A stretch of 64,000 nt of DNA from Halomonas maura. GTDB lineage: Bacteria; Pseudomonadota; Gammaproteobacteria; Pseudomonadales; Halomonadaceae. Of this stretch, positions 36,627 through 44,899 are shown piece after piece. Made by a program: the position numbers and the translations under genes. The notes under the pieces are model-generated. The model was not told the DNA's origin. It did no database searches and was given only the letters and a program-made list of their open reading frames with translations. The number at the start of each line of letters is the position of its first letter. Within the stretch, counting starts at the first letter, position 1. The stretch lies in NCBI RefSeq assembly GCF_030409305.1, contig NZ_JAUFPQ010000013.1, positions 186,001 to 250,000 of the forward strand. The letters run 5' to 3'.

Positions 36627-37376
36627 TCAGCGGGGCCGAGGCGGGGCCGCCTGGCCGAGCGGCGCGAGGGCGCGGTAGTGGCGATCCCACATCAGTACCG
36701 CGGCGGCTACCGCGCCGGGCAGCAGGAACAGGTTGGCCAGCGGCAGCCAGGTGATCAGCATCACCCAGCCGCCGTAGCTGAGTGTCGGCCAGCGCCGCGC
36801 GGCGAGACGCCGTCGCATGTCGCGGAAGCTCACCCGGTTGTTGTCCATGGGGTAGTCGAGGTAGGTGATGGCCATGGTCCAGGCCGAGAACAGCGCCCAG
36901 AGCAGCGGCGCGACCAGATTCACCACCGGGATCCAGCTGATCACGAAGAGCACCGCCATGCGCGGCAGGATATAGCCCAGCTTGACCAGCTCACGCCCCA
37001 GGGCATCGACGCCGGCGCGCAGCACGCCGCGATCGTCCAGCGGCGGCCGGCCGGTCAGCTCGCACTCGACCCGCTCCGCCAGGAAGCCATAGAAGGGCGC
37101 GGCGATCAGGTGGGTCACCAGGGTGAAGGTGAAGAACACGATCACCACCAGGCTGACCAGGAACAGCGGCCAGATCAGCCACGACAGCCAGTCGAGCCAG
37201 CCCGGCACCATGGCCATCCAGCCCTCCAGCCAGCCGCCGAAATGGGCCAGCACGTAGGCCAGCATGCCGGCGTAGACCAGCAGGTTGGCGAGGATCGGCA
37301 GGAACACGTAGCGGCGCAGTCCCCGGGAGTAGACCAGTCGGGTCCCCCGGGACAGCGCCGTGAAGGCATCCAGCAT
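36627..37376 (-). CDS. CysZ/EI24 family membrane protein
   Basis: 249-aa inner-membrane protein of the EI24/CysZ family. The N-terminus MLDAFTALSRGTRLVYSRGLRRYVFLPILANLLVYAG aligns in style with E. coli CysZ (sulfate channel). It has later RVECELTGRPP, LVKLGYILPRM and a C-terminal helical pair. The start could be ATG 37376 (GGAGG eleven bases ahead) or the earlier ATGs at 37385 and 37397. Not near cys genes: it lies between phoR and phoU, so a role in sulfate uptake is uncertain and a link to phosphate cannot be excluded. Confidence 0.8.
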   Translation of the reverse strand: MLDAFTALSRGTRLVYSRGLRRYVFLPILANLLVYAGMLAYVLAHFGGWLEGWMAMVPGWLDWLSWLIWPLFLVSLVVIVFFTFTLVTHLIAAPFYGFLAERVECELTGRPPLDDRGVLRAGVDALGRELVKLGYILPRMAVLFVISWIPVVNLVAPLLWALFSAWTMAITYLDYPMDNNRVSFRDMRRRLAARRWPTLSYGGWVMLITWLPLANLFLLPGAVAAAVLMWDRHYRALAPLGQAAPPRPR

Positions 37377-37397
37377 CGGTGTCATTTCCTCCATCAC

Positions 37398-37430
37398 GAC
37401 GAAAGGGGCCGTCGCCAGGGGCGACGGCCC
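37398..37430 (-). terminator. Terminator of the pst-phoU operon
   Basis: GGGCCGTCGCC-CCT-GGCGACGGCCC on the minus strand, an 11-bp perfect stem followed by CTTTCGT, 30 bases after the phoU stop. Confidence 0.75.
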
Positions 37431-37459
37431 GTCCAGGAACAGCGGGCGTCGGGGGCGGT

Positions 37460-38185
37460 TCAGCCCTCGCCGAGCATGTCCTGGTCGAGATCATCCGGGT
37501 CCGTGTGGCGGATGTCGAGCCCCTTGACCAGGTAGACCACATACTCGGCCAGGTTGTTGGCGTGGTCGCCGATACGCTCCAGGGCGCGCAGGATCCACAT
37601 GATGCTGAGGACCGGCGAGATCGCCCGGGCATCCTCCATCATGAAGGTCATCAGCGAGCGCATGGCGGTCTGATACTCGCTGTCGACCTGGTCATCTTCC
37701 TGCACCACCTTCAGTGCCAGCTCGGTGTCGAAGCGGGCGAAGGCGGTCAGGGCATCGCGCACCATCTTGCGCACGTGTTCGCTGATGATGCGCACCTCGA
37801 CGAAACCGCGGGTGCCGTTGTTGCTCTCGATCAGCTCCCCGGCGTTGCGGGCGATCTTGCTGGCCTCGTCGCCGATGCGCTCCAGGTCGGAGGCGGCACG
37901 GATCACCGCCAATACCAGGCGCAGGTCCGAGGCCGCGGGCTGGCGTCGCGCCAGCACGCGGGTGCACTCGTCATCGATCTTGATCTGCATGTCGTTGACG
38001 GCACGGTCGTTGTCGACCACCTGCCCGGCCAGGGTGGAGTCCCCATCGAGCAGGGCCCTGACGGCATCCTGCACCTGCTTCTCGACCAGGCCGCCCATGG
38101 CCATCAGGTGGGTCTTGAGCTCCTCGAGCTCATGATTGAACTGCCGCGAGATATGCTGGCTGTGGATATCGCTGGTGATGTCCAT
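37460..38185 (-). CDS. phoU: Phosphate signalling protein PhoU
   Basis: 241 aa, two PhoU three-helix repeats with the paired metal-binding motifs ExxxD: RAASDLERIGDEASKIA (about 95-111) and RALERIGDHANNLAEYVVYL (about 202-221). The start HISRQFNHELEELKTHLMAMGGLVEKQ is canonical. It relays Pst transport state to PhoR. AGGAGA precedes the ATG. Last gene of the pstCAB-phoU transcript. Confidence 0.97.
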   Translation of the reverse strand: MDITSDIHSQHISRQFNHELEELKTHLMAMGGLVEKQVQDAVRALLDGDSTLAGQVVDNDRAVNDMQIKIDDECTRVLARRQPAASDLRLVLAVIRAASDLERIGDEASKIARNAGELIESNNGTRGFVEVRIISEHVRKMVRDALTAFARFDTELALKVVQEDDQVDSEYQTAMRSLMTFMMEDARAISPVLSIMWILRALERIGDHANNLAEYVVYLVKGLDIRHTDPDDLDQDMLGEG

Positions 38186-38210
38186 GAGACTCTCCTGGGG
38201 GCGCAGGGCG

Positions 38211-39023
38211 TCAGGCCATGCGTCCGGTGATGTAATTCTCGGTGCGCGCGAGGCGCGGGTTGGTGAAGAGGGTATCGGTGGGGGCATACTCCACCAGCTC
38301 GCCGTTGTGCAGGAAGGCGGTGTAGTCCGAGACCCGCGCCGCCTGCTGCATGTTGTGGGTGACCAGCACCAGGGTCAGGCTCGCCTTCAGGTTGCGGATC
38401 AGCTCCTCGACCTTGAGGGTCGAGATCGGGTCCAGGGCCGAGGCCGGCTCGTCCAGCAGCAGCACCTCCGGTCCCACCGCCAGGGTACGGGCGATCACCA
38501 GGCGCTGCTGCTGGCCCCCCGACAGCGACCAGGCGGAGGCCCGCAGCCGGTCCTTCACCTCGTCCCACAGCGCCGCGGAGCGCAGCGCCCACTCGACGAT
38601 ATCGTCGCGGCGCCGCTTGCTCAGCCCGCCCTGCAGGCGCAACCCGAAGGCCACGTTGTCGTAGATCGACATGGGGAAGGGGTTGGGCGCCTGGAAGACC
38701 ATCCCCACCCGACGACGCAGTTCCGCCACCGCCACCTCGGGCGCATGGATATCCCGACCCTCGAGGCGGATCTCGCCCTGCTGCACCACTTCCTCGTTGA
38801 GATCGTGCAGGCGATTGAGGGCCCGCAGCAGGGTCGACTTGCCGCAGCCCGATGGCCCGATGAAGGCCGTGACCCGATGCCGCGGTACCCGCAGCGTCAG
38901 GTCGTTGAGGGCCGGCTTGTCGCCATAGCGCAAGCCGAAGCCACGAATCTCCAGGCTGGTGGCCTCGGGCTCGAAGTCGATGAACGCTCCCCGGGCGGGG
39001 CGCGCCTCCCGCATGACTGGCAT
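38211..39023 (-). CDS. pstB: Phosphate ABC transporter ATP-binding protein PstB
   Basis: 270 aa. Walker [10 protein letters not shown] (56-64), PstB-typical [20 protein letters not shown], signature LSGGQQQRL, Walker [17 protein letters not shown] and [28 protein letters not shown] 39023 follows AAGGAG at five bases; an in-frame GTG further up (39050) is not needed. Energises phosphate import. Confidence 0.97.
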   Translation of the reverse strand: MPVMREARPARGAFIDFEPEATSLEIRGFGLRYGDKPALNDLTLRVPRHRVTAFIGPSGCGKSTLLRALNRLHDLNEEVVQQGEIRLEGRDIHAPEVAVAELRRRVGMVFQAPNPFPMSIYDNVAFGLRLQGGLSKRRRDDIVEWALRSAALWDEVKDRLRASAWSLSGGQQQRLVIARTLAVGPEVLLLDEPASALDPISTLKVEELIRNLKASLTLVLVTHNMQQAARVSDYTAFLHNGELVEYAPTDTLFTNPRLARTENYITGRMA

Positions 39024-39051
39024 CAGGGCTCCTTGGGGCGACGACAGCACC

Positions 39052-40614
39052 TCAATACGAGGAGAGAGTACCGTGGCGCGATCTCAGATGATGGCGCAGA
39101 AATATTGCAGTCAGGTTAAGCATCAGGATCACCAGCACCAACAGCAATGCCGTGGCGTAGATCAGCGGCAAGGCCGCCTGGACATCGCCACCGTGAAAGG
39201 CCGCATCGAAGATATGGTATCCCAGATGCATGAACTTCCTCTCAAGATGCAGGAAGGGGAAGTCGCCGTCCACCGGTACCTGGGGCGCCAGCTTGGCCAC
39301 GCCGACCAGCATCAGCGGCGCCACCTCCCCGGCCGCCCGCGCCACCGCCAGGATCACCCCGGTGAGCATGGCCGGCATGGCCATGGGCAGCACCACCCGG
39401 GTCAGCATCTCCAGGCGGGTCGCCCCCAGCGCCAGGGCCCCCTCGCGCTGGCGGTGGGGAATGCGCGCCAGGCCCTCCTCGGTGGCCACGATGACCACCG
39501 GCAGGGTCAGCAGTGCCAGGGTCAACGACGCCCACAGCAACCCCCCGGTGCCGAAGGTCGGCGAGGGCAGCGAGGCCTCGAAGAACCAGCTGTCCAGGTG
39601 CCCGCCGATGCCATAGACGAACACCCCCAGCCCGAACACGCCGTAGACGATCGAAGGCACCCCGGCGAGATTGCGCACCCCGATGCGCACCAGCCGAGTC
39701 AGGCGTCCCTGGTGGGCCACCTCGTTGAGGTACACCGCCGCCAGGACCCCGAAGGGCGTGACCAGCAGCGACATCAGCATCACCATCAGCACGGTGCCGA
39801 AGATCGCCGGCCACACGCCGCCGGCGGTATTGGCGGCCCGCTGCCCCTCGGAGAGGAAACGCCACACGCCCTGTCCCCAGGCGGCGAGCTTGTCGAGATT
39901 CGACATGGCGTTGGGGCGCCGGGCCCGCACGACCTCCTCCAGGGGCTCGATCGAGTGCTGCCCGGACACGCTCTCGAGCACCAGGCTGGCGCCGCCCAGG
40001 GACGCGCGCAACGCCCCGATCCGGGCCTCGGCCGCCGCCAGTGCCCGCGTGACCTCGGCGCTCTCGCCCTCGCGCTCCAGGCGCCGCACCAGCGGCCGGA
40101 TGGTCTGCTCGCGAAGCCGACGGATCGCCTCGCGGCGCGCCTCCAGCGCCACCAGGCGGGCCTCGAGGGCCGACCAGGCCGCCTCGCCCTCGAGGCGAGG
40201 GCCCGCCTCGGGCTCGAGGGCCACCAGCCTGCCGATGAACTCCCCCCAGCGCCGGCGCTCCAGCACCAGCAGCTCGCGTGGATAGCTCACCTCGTGGATC
40301 GCCGCCAGGGCCACCCAGTCCCAGATCGCCCCGTCCAGGTCGCGGTTGCCGGTGCGGTACAGCCGCTCACGCCCGCTGCCGTCGGGCAGGGGTTCCTCCC
40401 TCACCGCCCGCCCGGCCAGCTGTCGACCGTCTTCCAGCGTCACCAGGGCGACATCCCCGGGCCAGAAGTGGCCCAGCCCACGGCTCAGCAGCAGCCCCAG
40501 CAGCAGGGCCAGCAGCAGCAGCGACAGCGCCACGCTGCCGGCGGACAGCCAGGCCCAGGGCCCCTCGCCGCGGGGCAGGCGGGCGCGCGCCGTGTCGCGA
40601 CGCCGCCACCTCAT
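39052..40614 (-). CDS. pstA: Phosphate ABC transporter permease PstA (long form)
   Basis: 520 aa, almost twice the enterobacterial PstA. After an N-terminal helix (about 19-46) comes a roughly 190-residue periplasmic insert with DUF3333-like character, including a charged coiled-coil stretch ([19 protein letters not shown] ... [13 protein letters not shown]). The permease proper starts near 255 and has [26 protein letters not shown] as the EAA loop. The start overlaps the pstC stop (ATGA). Long PstA forms are known in pseudomonads. Confidence 0.93.
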   Translation of the reverse strand: MRWRRRDTARARLPRGEGPWAWLSAGSVALSLLLLALLLGLLLSRGLGHFWPGDVALVTLEDGRQLAGRAVREEPLPDGSGRERLYRTGNRDLDGAIWDWVALAAIHEVSYPRELLVLERRRWGEFIGRLVALEPEAGPRLEGEAAWSALEARLVALEARREAIRRLREQTIRPLVRRLEREGESAEVTRALAAAEARIGALRASLGGASLVLESVSGQHSIEPLEEVVRARRPNAMSNLDKLAAWGQGVWRFLSEGQRAANTAGGVWPAIFGTVLMVMLMSLLVTPFGVLAAVYLNEVAHQGRLTRLVRIGVRNLAGVPSIVYGVFGLGVFVYGIGGHLDSWFFEASLPSPTFGTGGLLWASLTLALLTLPVVIVATEEGLARIPHRQREGALALGATRLEMLTRVVLPMAMPAMLTGVILAVARAAGEVAPLMLVGVAKLAPQVPVDGDFPFLHLERKFMHLGYHIFDAAFHGGDVQAALPLIYATALLLVLVILMLNLTAIFLRHHLRSRHGTLSSY

Positions 40615-41828
40615 GACGGACCTCCCAGGCGGCGATAGCGACGGCGCAGCCGGGTCCGGACCACCTCGGCCAGGGTATTCACCAGGAAGGTGAAGGCGAA
40701 CAGCAGCAACGCCGCCAACAGCAGCAGGCGATAGTGGGTGCCCCCCGGCGCGGCCTCCGGCAGCTCGATGGCGATGCTGGCCGCCATGGAACGCAGGCCG
40801 TCCAGGGGGTTGGCGGTCATCAGGGCGGTGTTGCCGCTGGCCATCAGCACGATCATGGTCTCGCCGACCGCCCGGCCGGCGCCGATCATCACCGCCGACA
40901 GTACCCCGGGGCTGGCCGCCGGCAGCATCACCCGCCACAGGGTCTGCCAGCGGGTCGCGCCCAGGGCCTGGGCGCCCTCGGCGAGGCTTCTCGGTACCCC
41001 GGAGAGGGCATCCTCGGCCAGGGCATAGATGCTGGGCACGACCGCGAAGCCCATGGCCATGCCGACGATCACCGCGTTGCGGCTGGCATAGTCCAGCCCC
41101 AGGGTGACCTCCAGCCAGGCCCGCAGATCGCCAGCGAACCACTGGCTCTCGAGGAGCGGCCCCAGCCACTGGGCCAGGCCCCAGGTCAGCACCAGCCAGG
41201 GCATCAGCCACAGGGCCGCCCAGCCCAACGGCAGGCGTCGCTGCAGCCGAGCCGGCAGCTGACGCCACAGCCCGCCGGCCAGCAGCAAGCCGGGCGGCAC
41301 CAGCAGCAACAGCGCCAGGGCCAGGGCCAGGTGACGTTCCAGCCAGGGCGCCAGCGCCAGGCCGGCGACGAAGCCGATGACCACCCCGGGCAGGGCCTCC
41401 ATCAGCTCGAGGGTGGGCCGCAGGCGAGCCCGCAGGCGACGCGACATGAACAGCGCCGAGTGGGCCGCGGCCCCCAGGGCCAGCGGCACGGCGATCACCA
41501 GCGACCAGGCCGCCGCCTCCAGGGTGCCCCAGACCAGGGGGGGCAGGCTGAACAGCGGGCCGCCGTCGTCGGCCAGCGTGGGCTGCCAGCGATACGCCGG
41601 GGCATCCAGCCCCGCCACGTCCTGGGGTAGCCACAGCGCCTCGAGGCGGATCCGTGGCGGCTCGGCGGGCCAGAACAGCGGCACCACCTCGACCACCAGA
41701 AAGACCGCGATGCCCATCACCGCGGCGATCACGCCGATGCCCCCGGCGGTGATCAGCGCGGTGGCCAGGCGGTCGCGGCCCTGGCGCAGGCGCTGTCGCA
41801 TGGTCGAGGTCGGAGGGGTTGGCATCAT
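40611..41828 (-). CDS. pstC: Phosphate ABC transporter permease PstC
   Basis: 405 aa with an N-terminal helix (about 26-50), a short periplasmic stretch and the permease core. Core features: LVWGTLEAAAWSLVIAVPLALGAA, LMEALPGVVIGFVAG, the EAA loop RSLAEGAQALGATRWQTL, and GAGRAVGETMIVLMASGN, a PstC hallmark. Partner of PstA. Two adjacent ATGs follow AAGGG. Its promoter region carries a Pho box (41877-41894), so pstC, not pstS, appears to head the Pho-driven transcript. Confidence 0.94.
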   Translation of the reverse strand: MMPTPPTSTMRQRLRQGRDRLATALITAGGIGVIAAVMGIAVFLVVEVVPLFWPAEPPRIRLEALWLPQDVAGLDAPAYRWQPTLADDGGPLFSLPPLVWGTLEAAAWSLVIAVPLALGAAAHSALFMSRRLRARLRPTLELMEALPGVVIGFVAGLALAPWLERHLALALALLLLVPPGLLLAGGLWRQLPARLQRRLPLGWAALWLMPWLVLTWGLAQWLGPLLESQWFAGDLRAWLEVTLGLDYASRNAVIVGMAMGFAVVPSIYALAEDALSGVPRSLAEGAQALGATRWQTLWRVMLPAASPGVLSAVMIGAGRAVGETMIVLMASGNTALMTANPLDGLRSMAASIAIELPEAAPGGTHYRLLLLAALLLFAFTFLVNTLAEVVRTRLRRRYRRLGGPS

Positions 41829-41860
41829 GGGGCCCTTGCCGGGATGGGGGAGCTAGCGGA

Positions 41861-41894
41861 AAAGTACGACATTGTCATGACAGTCGCGTGACAG
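41861..41894 (-). promoter_or_regulatory. Pho box and -10 upstream of pstC
   Basis: On the minus strand CTGTCAC-GCGA-CTGTCAT (41894 to 41877) is a near-perfect Pho box with 11-base period. TACTTT follows ten bases later (41866 to 41861) as a -10. This is a textbook PhoB-activated promoter in the 68-base gap between pstS and pstC. Confidence 0.85.
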
Positions 41895-41896
41895 CG

Positions 41897-42841
41897 TCAC
41901 GGCGGCGCGAGTCCCAGCCGGCGCCGCTGTCGCGACACCACGGCCTCGGGCAGCGAGACGAAGCCGAGCTCCTCGACGACCGCCTGCCCCTCGGCGGACA
42001 GCACCAGGTCGACGAAGGCCTGCTCGGCGGCGGGCAGCGACTCTCCCGGCGGCAGGTTCACGTAGAGGCGCAGGTCACGGGCCAGCGGATAGTCGCCGCG
42101 GCGCACCGCGGCGGGCTCCGGGGCCCGGCGCACGCCTTTGGCATCGCGCAGGGGCACCGGCCGGACACTGGGCGTCAGGTGGTTGAGGCCCGCGTAGCCG
42201 ATGGCCTGGGGGTCCGCGGCCACCGCCGCCACCACCGCGGCCGACCCGGGATGCTCGTTGACCGAGGGCCGGAAGCGGCCGCCGCACAGGGCCTCCCGGC
42301 GGAACAGCCCATGGGTGCCGGAGACGGCGTTGCGTCCGTGCAGCACGATGCGCCCGGGCGGCACCGCGAGCCCCAGCGCCGCCCAGCGGCGGATGCCGCC
42401 CGCGGCCCCGCAACGGTCGGTCTCCGAGAAGATGGCGTCGAGCTGCCGCCGGGAGAGGCTCGACAGCGGATTGTGCCGATGCACCACCACCACCAGGGCG
42501 TCCCGGGCCACCACCACTTCCCGCGGCGGGTAGCCGTAGCGCGCCACGAAGGCCTGGCGCTCGGCCTCGGTCATGGGGCGTGACATGGGGCCCAACAGGG
42601 TGGTGCCCGCGGTGAGGGCCGGCGGCGCGCTGGCCGAGCCGCTGGCCTGCAGCTGGACCCGCATCCCCGGATGCCGGCGGGCGAGGCGCTCGCCCCAGCG
42701 CAGCATCAGGCCCGCCATGGTATCCGAGCCGACGGTATCCAGGGTCCCGGTGCGATGCTCCGCCTGCGCGGGGCCGGCGAGCAGCCCGACCACGATCAAC
42801 AGCGCGGCCCAGAGTGTTGAAGCGCGATAGGCCCGTGTCAT
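41897..42841 (-). CDS. pstS: Phosphate-binding periplasmic protein, PstS-like
   Basis: 314 aa. Signal peptide 1-27 (LLAGPAQA-EHR). The mature start LDTVGSDTMAGLMLRWGERLARRHPG and LQASGSASAPPALTAGTTLLGPMSRPM give the phosphate-site Ser/Asp residues of the PBP2 PstS-like family; HGRNAVSGTHGLFRREALCGG supplies the second half. Closer to the short PstS-like group of marine gammaproteobacteria than to E. coli PstS. GGAGG lies four bases ahead of the ATG. No Pho box is visible before it, in contrast to pstC. Confidence 0.88.
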   Translation of the reverse strand: MTRAYRASTLWAALLIVVGLLAGPAQAEHRTGTLDTVGSDTMAGLMLRWGERLARRHPGMRVQLQASGSASAPPALTAGTTLLGPMSRPMTEAERQAFVARYGYPPREVVVARDALVVVVHRHNPLSSLSRRQLDAIFSETDRCGAAGGIRRWAALGLAVPPGRIVLHGRNAVSGTHGLFRREALCGGRFRPSVNEHPGSAAVVAAVAADPQAIGYAGLNHLTPSVRPVPLRDAKGVRRAPEPAAVRRGDYPLARDLRLYVNLPPGESLPAAEQAFVDLVLSAEGQAVVEELGFVSLPEAVVSRQRRRLGLAPP

Positions 42842-42974
42842 GCGTCCTCCAGGGGAACCGGGCGAAGGCCCGCGTTGCGTGGCATGATGTCGCAAAGGTG
42901 GAGCCCCCGGGGCCGAGCCGTATATCATGAATTGCCTATCCAGGGGCCCGCGGCACCCTCGCGACACCGCCCAC

Positions 42975-42982
42975 AACAACAA
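42975..42982 (+). promoter_or_regulatory. Candidate Hfq/Crc CA motif before the thioesterase gene
   Basis: AACAACAA (AAYAAYAA) three bases before the AGGAAAG ribosome site. This is the third such perfect motif found in a leader in this window. Confidence 0.35.
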
Positions 42983-42998
42983 GCCAGGAAAGCTCCCC

Positions 42999-43406
42999 AT
43001 GACCGATCTCGACGATATCCCGGCGCCCCGGGGCCAGTTGACGCTCAAGCTGGTGGCGAGCCGCCAGGACACCAACTTCCATGGCGACATCCCCGGCGGC
43101 TGGCTGGTCGGCCACATGGATCAGGCGGCCGAGCTGGCCGCCGGCCGCGAGGCGCTCGGCCGCACGGCCACCGTGGCCATCGAGGCGATGGACTTCCTGT
43201 GTCCGGTGCGTGTGGGCTCCATGGTCAACATCTTCACCGAAGTCCGCGAGATCGGCCACAGCTCGATCAAGATCGACGTGGAGGTCTGGAGCCGCGCCCC
43301 CCAGGAGCGCGACCCCGACGAACTGCACAAGGTGACCGAGGCACGCTTCGTGATGGTCGCCCTGGACGACAACGGCCGGATCCGCGCGGTACGCCAGGGC
43401 GGCTGA
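42999..43406 (+). CDS. YciA-type acyl-CoA thioesterase
   Basis: 135-aa hotdog-fold enzyme. The YciA motif is present: TNFHGDIPGGWLVGHMDQAAELAA (the Asp in HMDQA is catalytic), VAIEAMDFLCPVRVGSMVNIF and SSIKIDVEVWSR. It hydrolyses acyl-CoA to free acid and CoA. ATG 42999 follows AGGAAAG; an in-frame ATG at 42927 lacks a ribosome site. Divergent from pstS. Confidence 0.92.
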   Translation: MTDLDDIPAPRGQLTLKLVASRQDTNFHGDIPGGWLVGHMDQAAELAAGREALGRTATVAIEAMDFLCPVRVGSMVNIFTEVREIGHSSIKIDVEVWSRAPQERDPDELHKVTEARFVMVALDDNGRIRAVRQGG

Positions 43407-43461
43407 TCCGCTTCCTCCAGGAGTGGCCGCGCGCGGCCATCCCTGCTCGATTCATGATGCC

Positions 43462-44550
43462 TCAGCCGGCCAGGCGGTCCCGCGCCTTCAGATAGGCGAA
43501 CTCGCCGACGTCGGTGAACGGCCTGACCTTCTGCTGGAAGTCGCGATAGGCCTCGTACACCCGGCGCGACGCCTCGTCGCTCTCGACCTGCTGCTGAAGG
43601 ACCCGCCGTGACGAGTCGTGCAGCGCCGCCATGACGTCATCGGGGAAGGCGCGCAACTGCACGCCGTGCTCGTCGACCAGGGTCTTCAGCGCCTCGGCAT
43701 TGCGATAGGCGTACTCGCTGATCATCGCCAGGTTGGAGGCGCGGGCCGCCTCGCTCACCACCGCCTTCAGGTCGTCCGGGAGGGCCTTCCAGGCCTCCAG
43801 GTTGACGGTGCCCTCGAGGATCGCGCTGGGCTCGTTCCAGGCCGAGGTGTAGTAGTACTCCGCCACCTGGTGCAGGCCGAAGGCCAGGTCGTTGTAGGGC
43901 CCGACCCAGTCGGCGGCATCCAGCACCCCGGTCTGCATGGAGGTGAAGATCTCGCTGCCCGGGATGGTCAGGGTGGTCACGCCGATGCCGCTCATCGCCT
44001 CGCCGGCCAGCCCCGGCAGGCGCAGCTTGAGTCCCTGCATGTCCTCCAGGGAGTTGATCTCCTTCTTGAACCAGCCGGCCATCTGGGTGCCGGTGTTGCC
44101 CACCGCGAAGGGCTTGAGGTTGTGCCCGGCGTAGAGCTCGTCCCACAACGCCTGGCCGCCGCCATGGTAGAGCCAGGCGTTGGTCTCGGTGGTGGTCATG
44201 CCGAAGGGCACCGCGGTGAAGAACTGCGCGGCCGCGACCTTGCCGCGCCAGTAGTAGGACGCGGAATGGCCCATCTCCGCGGTGCCGCCGGACACCGCGT
44301 CGAAGACCTCCAGGGCCGGGACCATCTCGCCGGCGCCGTGGACCCGGACCCGCATGCGGCCTCCGGACATCCGCTCGATGCGTTCGGCGAACTCGTTGGC
44401 GCCGGTGCCCAGGGCGGGGAAGTTCTTGGGCCAGGACGTCACCATGTTCCAGGTGATGGGCTCCTGGGCGCCGGCGGTGGAGACGAAGGGCGCGGCGACG
44501 ACACCGGCGGTGCCGGCCCCGACGGTCTTGAGAAAATGGCGACGTTCCAT
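43462..44550 (-). CDS. TRAP transporter solute-binding protein, DctP family (TakP-like), Tat-exported
   Basis: 362 aa. The twin-arginine leader MERRHFLKTVGAGTAGVVAAPFVSTAGA is unusual for TRAP receptors but typical of the TakP branch, which binds 2-oxo acids. The mature protein has WNMVTSWPKNFPALGTGANEFAERIERMSGGRM, AEMGHSASYYWRGK, NTGTQMAGWFKKEI and ALPDDLKAVVSEAAR. No dctQ or dctM permease genes are in the window, so it must work with a permease encoded elsewhere. GAGGAG stands eleven bases before the ATG. Confidence 0.9.
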   Translation of the reverse strand: MERRHFLKTVGAGTAGVVAAPFVSTAGAQEPITWNMVTSWPKNFPALGTGANEFAERIERMSGGRMRVRVHGAGEMVPALEVFDAVSGGTAEMGHSASYYWRGKVAAAQFFTAVPFGMTTTETNAWLYHGGGQALWDELYAGHNLKPFAVGNTGTQMAGWFKKEINSLEDMQGLKLRLPGLAGEAMSGIGVTTLTIPGSEIFTSMQTGVLDAADWVGPYNDLAFGLHQVAEYYYTSAWNEPSAILEGTVNLEAWKALPDDLKAVVSEAARASNLAMISEYAYRNAEALKTLVDEHGVQLRAFPDDVMAALHDSSRRVLQQQVESDEASRRVYEAYRDFQQKVRPFTDVGEFAYLKARDRLAG

Positions 44551-44760
44551 GGCGGGCGCGACTCCTCGATGATTGTTGTGCGGCGCGCCGAGGGGCACGC
44601 CTGTTCCTTCTGCAGTATGCGTGAAAGCCGATTTCAGCGGCAAGCGAACGACCGCCTGGCGCATTGCCCCTTTCAGCCGCCCTCAACAGCAAGCGCTGAT
44701 GCATGTCGTGAGCGCTGAGCGGTGGGGCGTCGAGTGCCACAATGACCCAGGGTTTCCTAC

Positions 44761-44899
44761 GCTTTGTCTGAAAACTGCCTGCGCTCGCCCATCCGGCGTT
44801 AAAAAACGGCTCAAAGTACTCATTTACACCGCGTAAACTCCGTCTTTTCTCCGATTTTTGCCTTGTCTGGCCATCGCTCGTCGACTTTTCAGACAAAGC
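44761..44899. repeat. 139-bp element bounded by 14-bp perfect inverted repeats
   Basis: GCTTTGTCTGAAAA at 44761-44774 and its exact complement at 44886-44899 bound a low-GC segment with internal hairpins (e.g. TCATTTAC ... GTAAACT near 44820-44838) and T-rich tracts. It abuts the uvrD stop codon (TAA, 44902-44900). It has no coding frame. The shape fits a non-autonomous mobile element (MITE-like) or a dispersed intergenic repeat. The rest of the gap to dctP (44551-44760) shows nothing further. Confidence 0.7.

Noticed and set aside
39052..41634. An 860-codon open frame running upstream of pstA through pstC
   Set aside because: Residues before 40614 are an alternative-frame reading of pstC; PstA starts at the coupled ATG.
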